Source: an uncultured Flavobacteriaceae bacterium (GTDB taxonomy: Bacteria > Bacteroidota > Bacteroidia > Flavobacteriales > Flavobacteriaceae). From it: a DNA stretch of 64,000 bases. Each line of letters starts with the position of its first letter. The first letter of the stretch is position 1. The notes under the pieces are model-generated. The model did not search any database, was not told the DNA's origin, and was given only the letters and a program-made list of their open reading frames with translations. Positions 62,814 to 64,000 of the stretch are shown piece by piece. The position numbers and the translations under genes are program-made. The stretch is taken from contig CANLQD010000001.1 of the NCBI GenBank assembly GCA_947493175.1, positions 372,001 through 436,000 on the forward strand. Direction: 5' to 3'.

Positions 62814-63722
62814 TTAGGGGTGCAAAAGGTCCAAGACCACCTCATCATATCGAAAAGGCCTTGTTTCCAATTTGTTTTCACAGAGCCAATCGATAAATCT
62901 ATTTACCTTTTCTGGTCGCATGTGGCCCCAAGTTTCTGCGTCCCCGTAATAAGGAGCAGTAAATTCCTGACTTTCAAGCAAATCCAAATCCGCATCTTGC
63001 TCCGAAACGTAGGGCGCCATCATTGAAATGGCTTCCCTTGGGTACTTTTGAGAATACAAAAACCCTTTTTTGGTCGCCTCTAGGAGTTTTTGACACATCC
63101 TCTTATTTTTCAATGCTTGCTTTTTGCTAGCCATGATGATAGGGGAATACCCATAGGGAATCCCATAGTCATCCATCTGAAAAGATTTAAGGGAAATACC
63201 TTTGTTTTTAGCGTGTACCCCTTCCCAATTCAGAAATATCCAGGTAGCGTCGGCTTTTTTGGTGAGCAAGGTTTCCCAAATACCTAATTTTTCAGGATAT
63301 GAAATTCTTAGGTTTCCGGTACCTCCGTCATTCTTGACCATCTCCTTTACGATAGCATCTTCATAACGCGCTTTGTATGAAGCATAGGTACGGCCATCCA
63401 AGTCCTTTGGAGAATTGATTCCGCTATCGCCTAAAGTAACGATGGCACTCAAGTCTTTTTGAAACAGTGTAGCGATCGCCATGGTATCGAATGGCTTCGC
63501 TTTAACCCGATAACTCAAAATACTCTCAAAGGGGCAAAGTGCGAAATCGACCTGTCCCAATTCCAGTTTCTTGGCAGGTGTAAGGTCGTAATGGTCCTCC
63601 AAGGGAGTTTCGATTTGGAGTTCCAGTCCGTTTTCTTTGTAAAACCCCATTTGCTGTGCAACATAAAAACCGGTATGGTTCGTATTGGCCGTCCAATCCA
63701 ATGCAATCTTAATTTTTTCCAT
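62814..63722 (-). CDS. THI5/NMT1-like protein without signal peptide
   Basis: A 302-residue protein of the periplasmic-binding fold, starting MEKIKIALDWTANTNHTGFY, the signature of NMT1/THI5-like and HMP/FAMP-binding proteins. No signal peptide or lipobox is visible, so it appears cytoplasmic. Residues for suicidal HMP-P synthesis in yeast Thi5 (Lys62, His66) align with Cys and Ser here (ALCPFESIL), so that activity is unlikely. It lies 12 bases after a TonB receptor gene, suggesting a thiamine-precursor or related salvage locus; this is inferred. Confidence 0.75.
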   Translation of the reverse strand: MEKIKIALDWTANTNHTGFYVAQQMGFYKENGLELQIETPLEDHYDLTPAKKLELGQVDFALCPFESILSYRVKAKPFDTMAIATLFQKDLSAIVTLGDSGINSPKDLDGRTYASYKARYEDAIVKEMVKNDGGTGNLRISYPEKLGIWETLLTKKADATWIFLNWEGVHAKNKGISLKSFQMDDYGIPYGYSPIIMASKKQALKNKRMCQKLLEATKKGFLYSQKYPREAISMMAPYVSEQDADLDLLESQEFTAPYYGDAETWGHMRPEKVNRFIDWLCENKLETRPFRYDEVVLDLLHP

Positions 63723-63734
63723 GGCTGTTTTTGA

Positions 63735-64000
63735 TTAAAACCGTACGGTAGCACCTATTAAAAAGTTTCTCCCTGCCTGCGGGTAAAAGCCCGCTCCTTC
63801 AACAGTGGTGACCGTTCCAGGATTCGAAAAGTCATCATCAAAAGTGAAGAAATACCCGTTGGAAACAATATCCTGATCGGCCACATTGTTGATCAGTCCC
63901 GAAAAAGTGATACTGTCTACAAAACCATCGATATCCCAAACGTACTGCACGTTAAAATCGAGTTGGGAATAGGCATCCAAGACCGAGGTTTCCGAATCGA
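63735..64000 (-). CDS. TonB-dependent receptor, C-terminal part only
   Basis: The last 88 or so codons of an outer-membrane receptor, open to the window edge. The segments YSQLDFNVQYVWDIDGFVDSI, FSGLINNVADQDIVSNGYFF and the final AGRNFLIGATVRF, with a terminal aromatic residue, are typical of receptor barrel ends. The gene precedes the THI5/NMT1-like gene on the same strand by 12 bases, so the pair is likely co-transcribed. Confidence 0.8.
   Translation of the reverse strand, partial: DSETSVLDAYSQLDFNVQYVWDIDGFVDSITFSGLINNVADQDIVSNGYFFTFDDDFSNPGTVTTVEGAGFYPQAGRNFLIGATVRF

Noticed and set aside
62814..63722. Yeast-type HMP-P synthase (Thi5)
   Set aside because: The catalytic Lys and His of Thi5 align with Cys and Ser, so the suicide reaction is not supported.

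Overview
The window is a 64 kb chromosomal segment from a member of the Bacteroidota, almost certainly a marine-type Flavobacteriaceae. The evidence is the family content (T9SS type A sorting domains, TonB-dependent receptors with an N-terminal carboxypeptidase-regulatory-like domain, DUF4271, DUF4296, DUF3098, DUF3127, DUF2490), TAnnTTTG-type -7 promoter boxes, weak Shine-Dalgarno signals, and moderate G+C (roughly low-to-mid 40s by eye). I do not name a genus. No rRNA, tRNA, CRISPR array, prophage or intact insertion sequence was seen.

Layout. 1-6.3 kb (minus): Fe-S/redox genes (mrp, NifU-C, ferredoxin-NADP reductase), a trmB-LysE-ATL operon and a PhoR/PhoB-like two-component pair. 6.4-12.3 kb (plus): TonB receptor, a surface lipoprotein with a 309-residue internal duplication, and two tiny proteins that consist only of a signal peptide and a T9SS sorting domain. 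12.6-31.5 kb: housekeeping and metabolism (LuxE-like ligase, fhs, tyrS, dihydroorotase, glycosyltransferases, hemD-like, pckA, saccharopine dehydrogenase plus Lrp regulator, zinc peptidase, ald, SemiSWEET). 31.7-38.9 kb: leuS carrying in-frame palindromic insertions, then ftsX-DUF3098-uppP-truB and a TonB-like protein. 39.1-47.4 kb: a TetR-controlled export region with an ABC protein whose ATPase motifs are degenerate, HlyD, TolC and YitT, bracketed by genes for a small family of related proteins and by shared operator-like sequences. 47.8-51.3 kb: a bicarbonate-transport-like locus (CutA/PII-like protein, LysR regulator, SbtA-like permease). 51.3-64 kb: DNA repair, aat, flavin reductase, histidine kinase, HIT, greA, SDR, Crp, Gfo/Idh/MocA, and a THI5/NMT1-like protein after the C-terminus of a TonB receptor cut by the window edge.

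The best candidates for something undescribed are three. First, the 39-47 kb regulon: three distant paralogues, a repeat protein and a pseudo-ATPase type I-like exporter, tied together by a 17-bp near-palindrome and 11-bp-spaced GTTTAAC direct repeats found at both ends. Second, several families of dispersed palindromic DNA elements, including a 19/5/19 perfect palindrome read in frame inside leuS and a 190-230 bp intergenic element with heptamer-periodic inverted arms. Third, the twin cargo-less T9SS sorting-domain proteins. Several genes also have a -7 box only 12-13 bp before the ATG, which suggests leaderless or near-leaderless transcripts.
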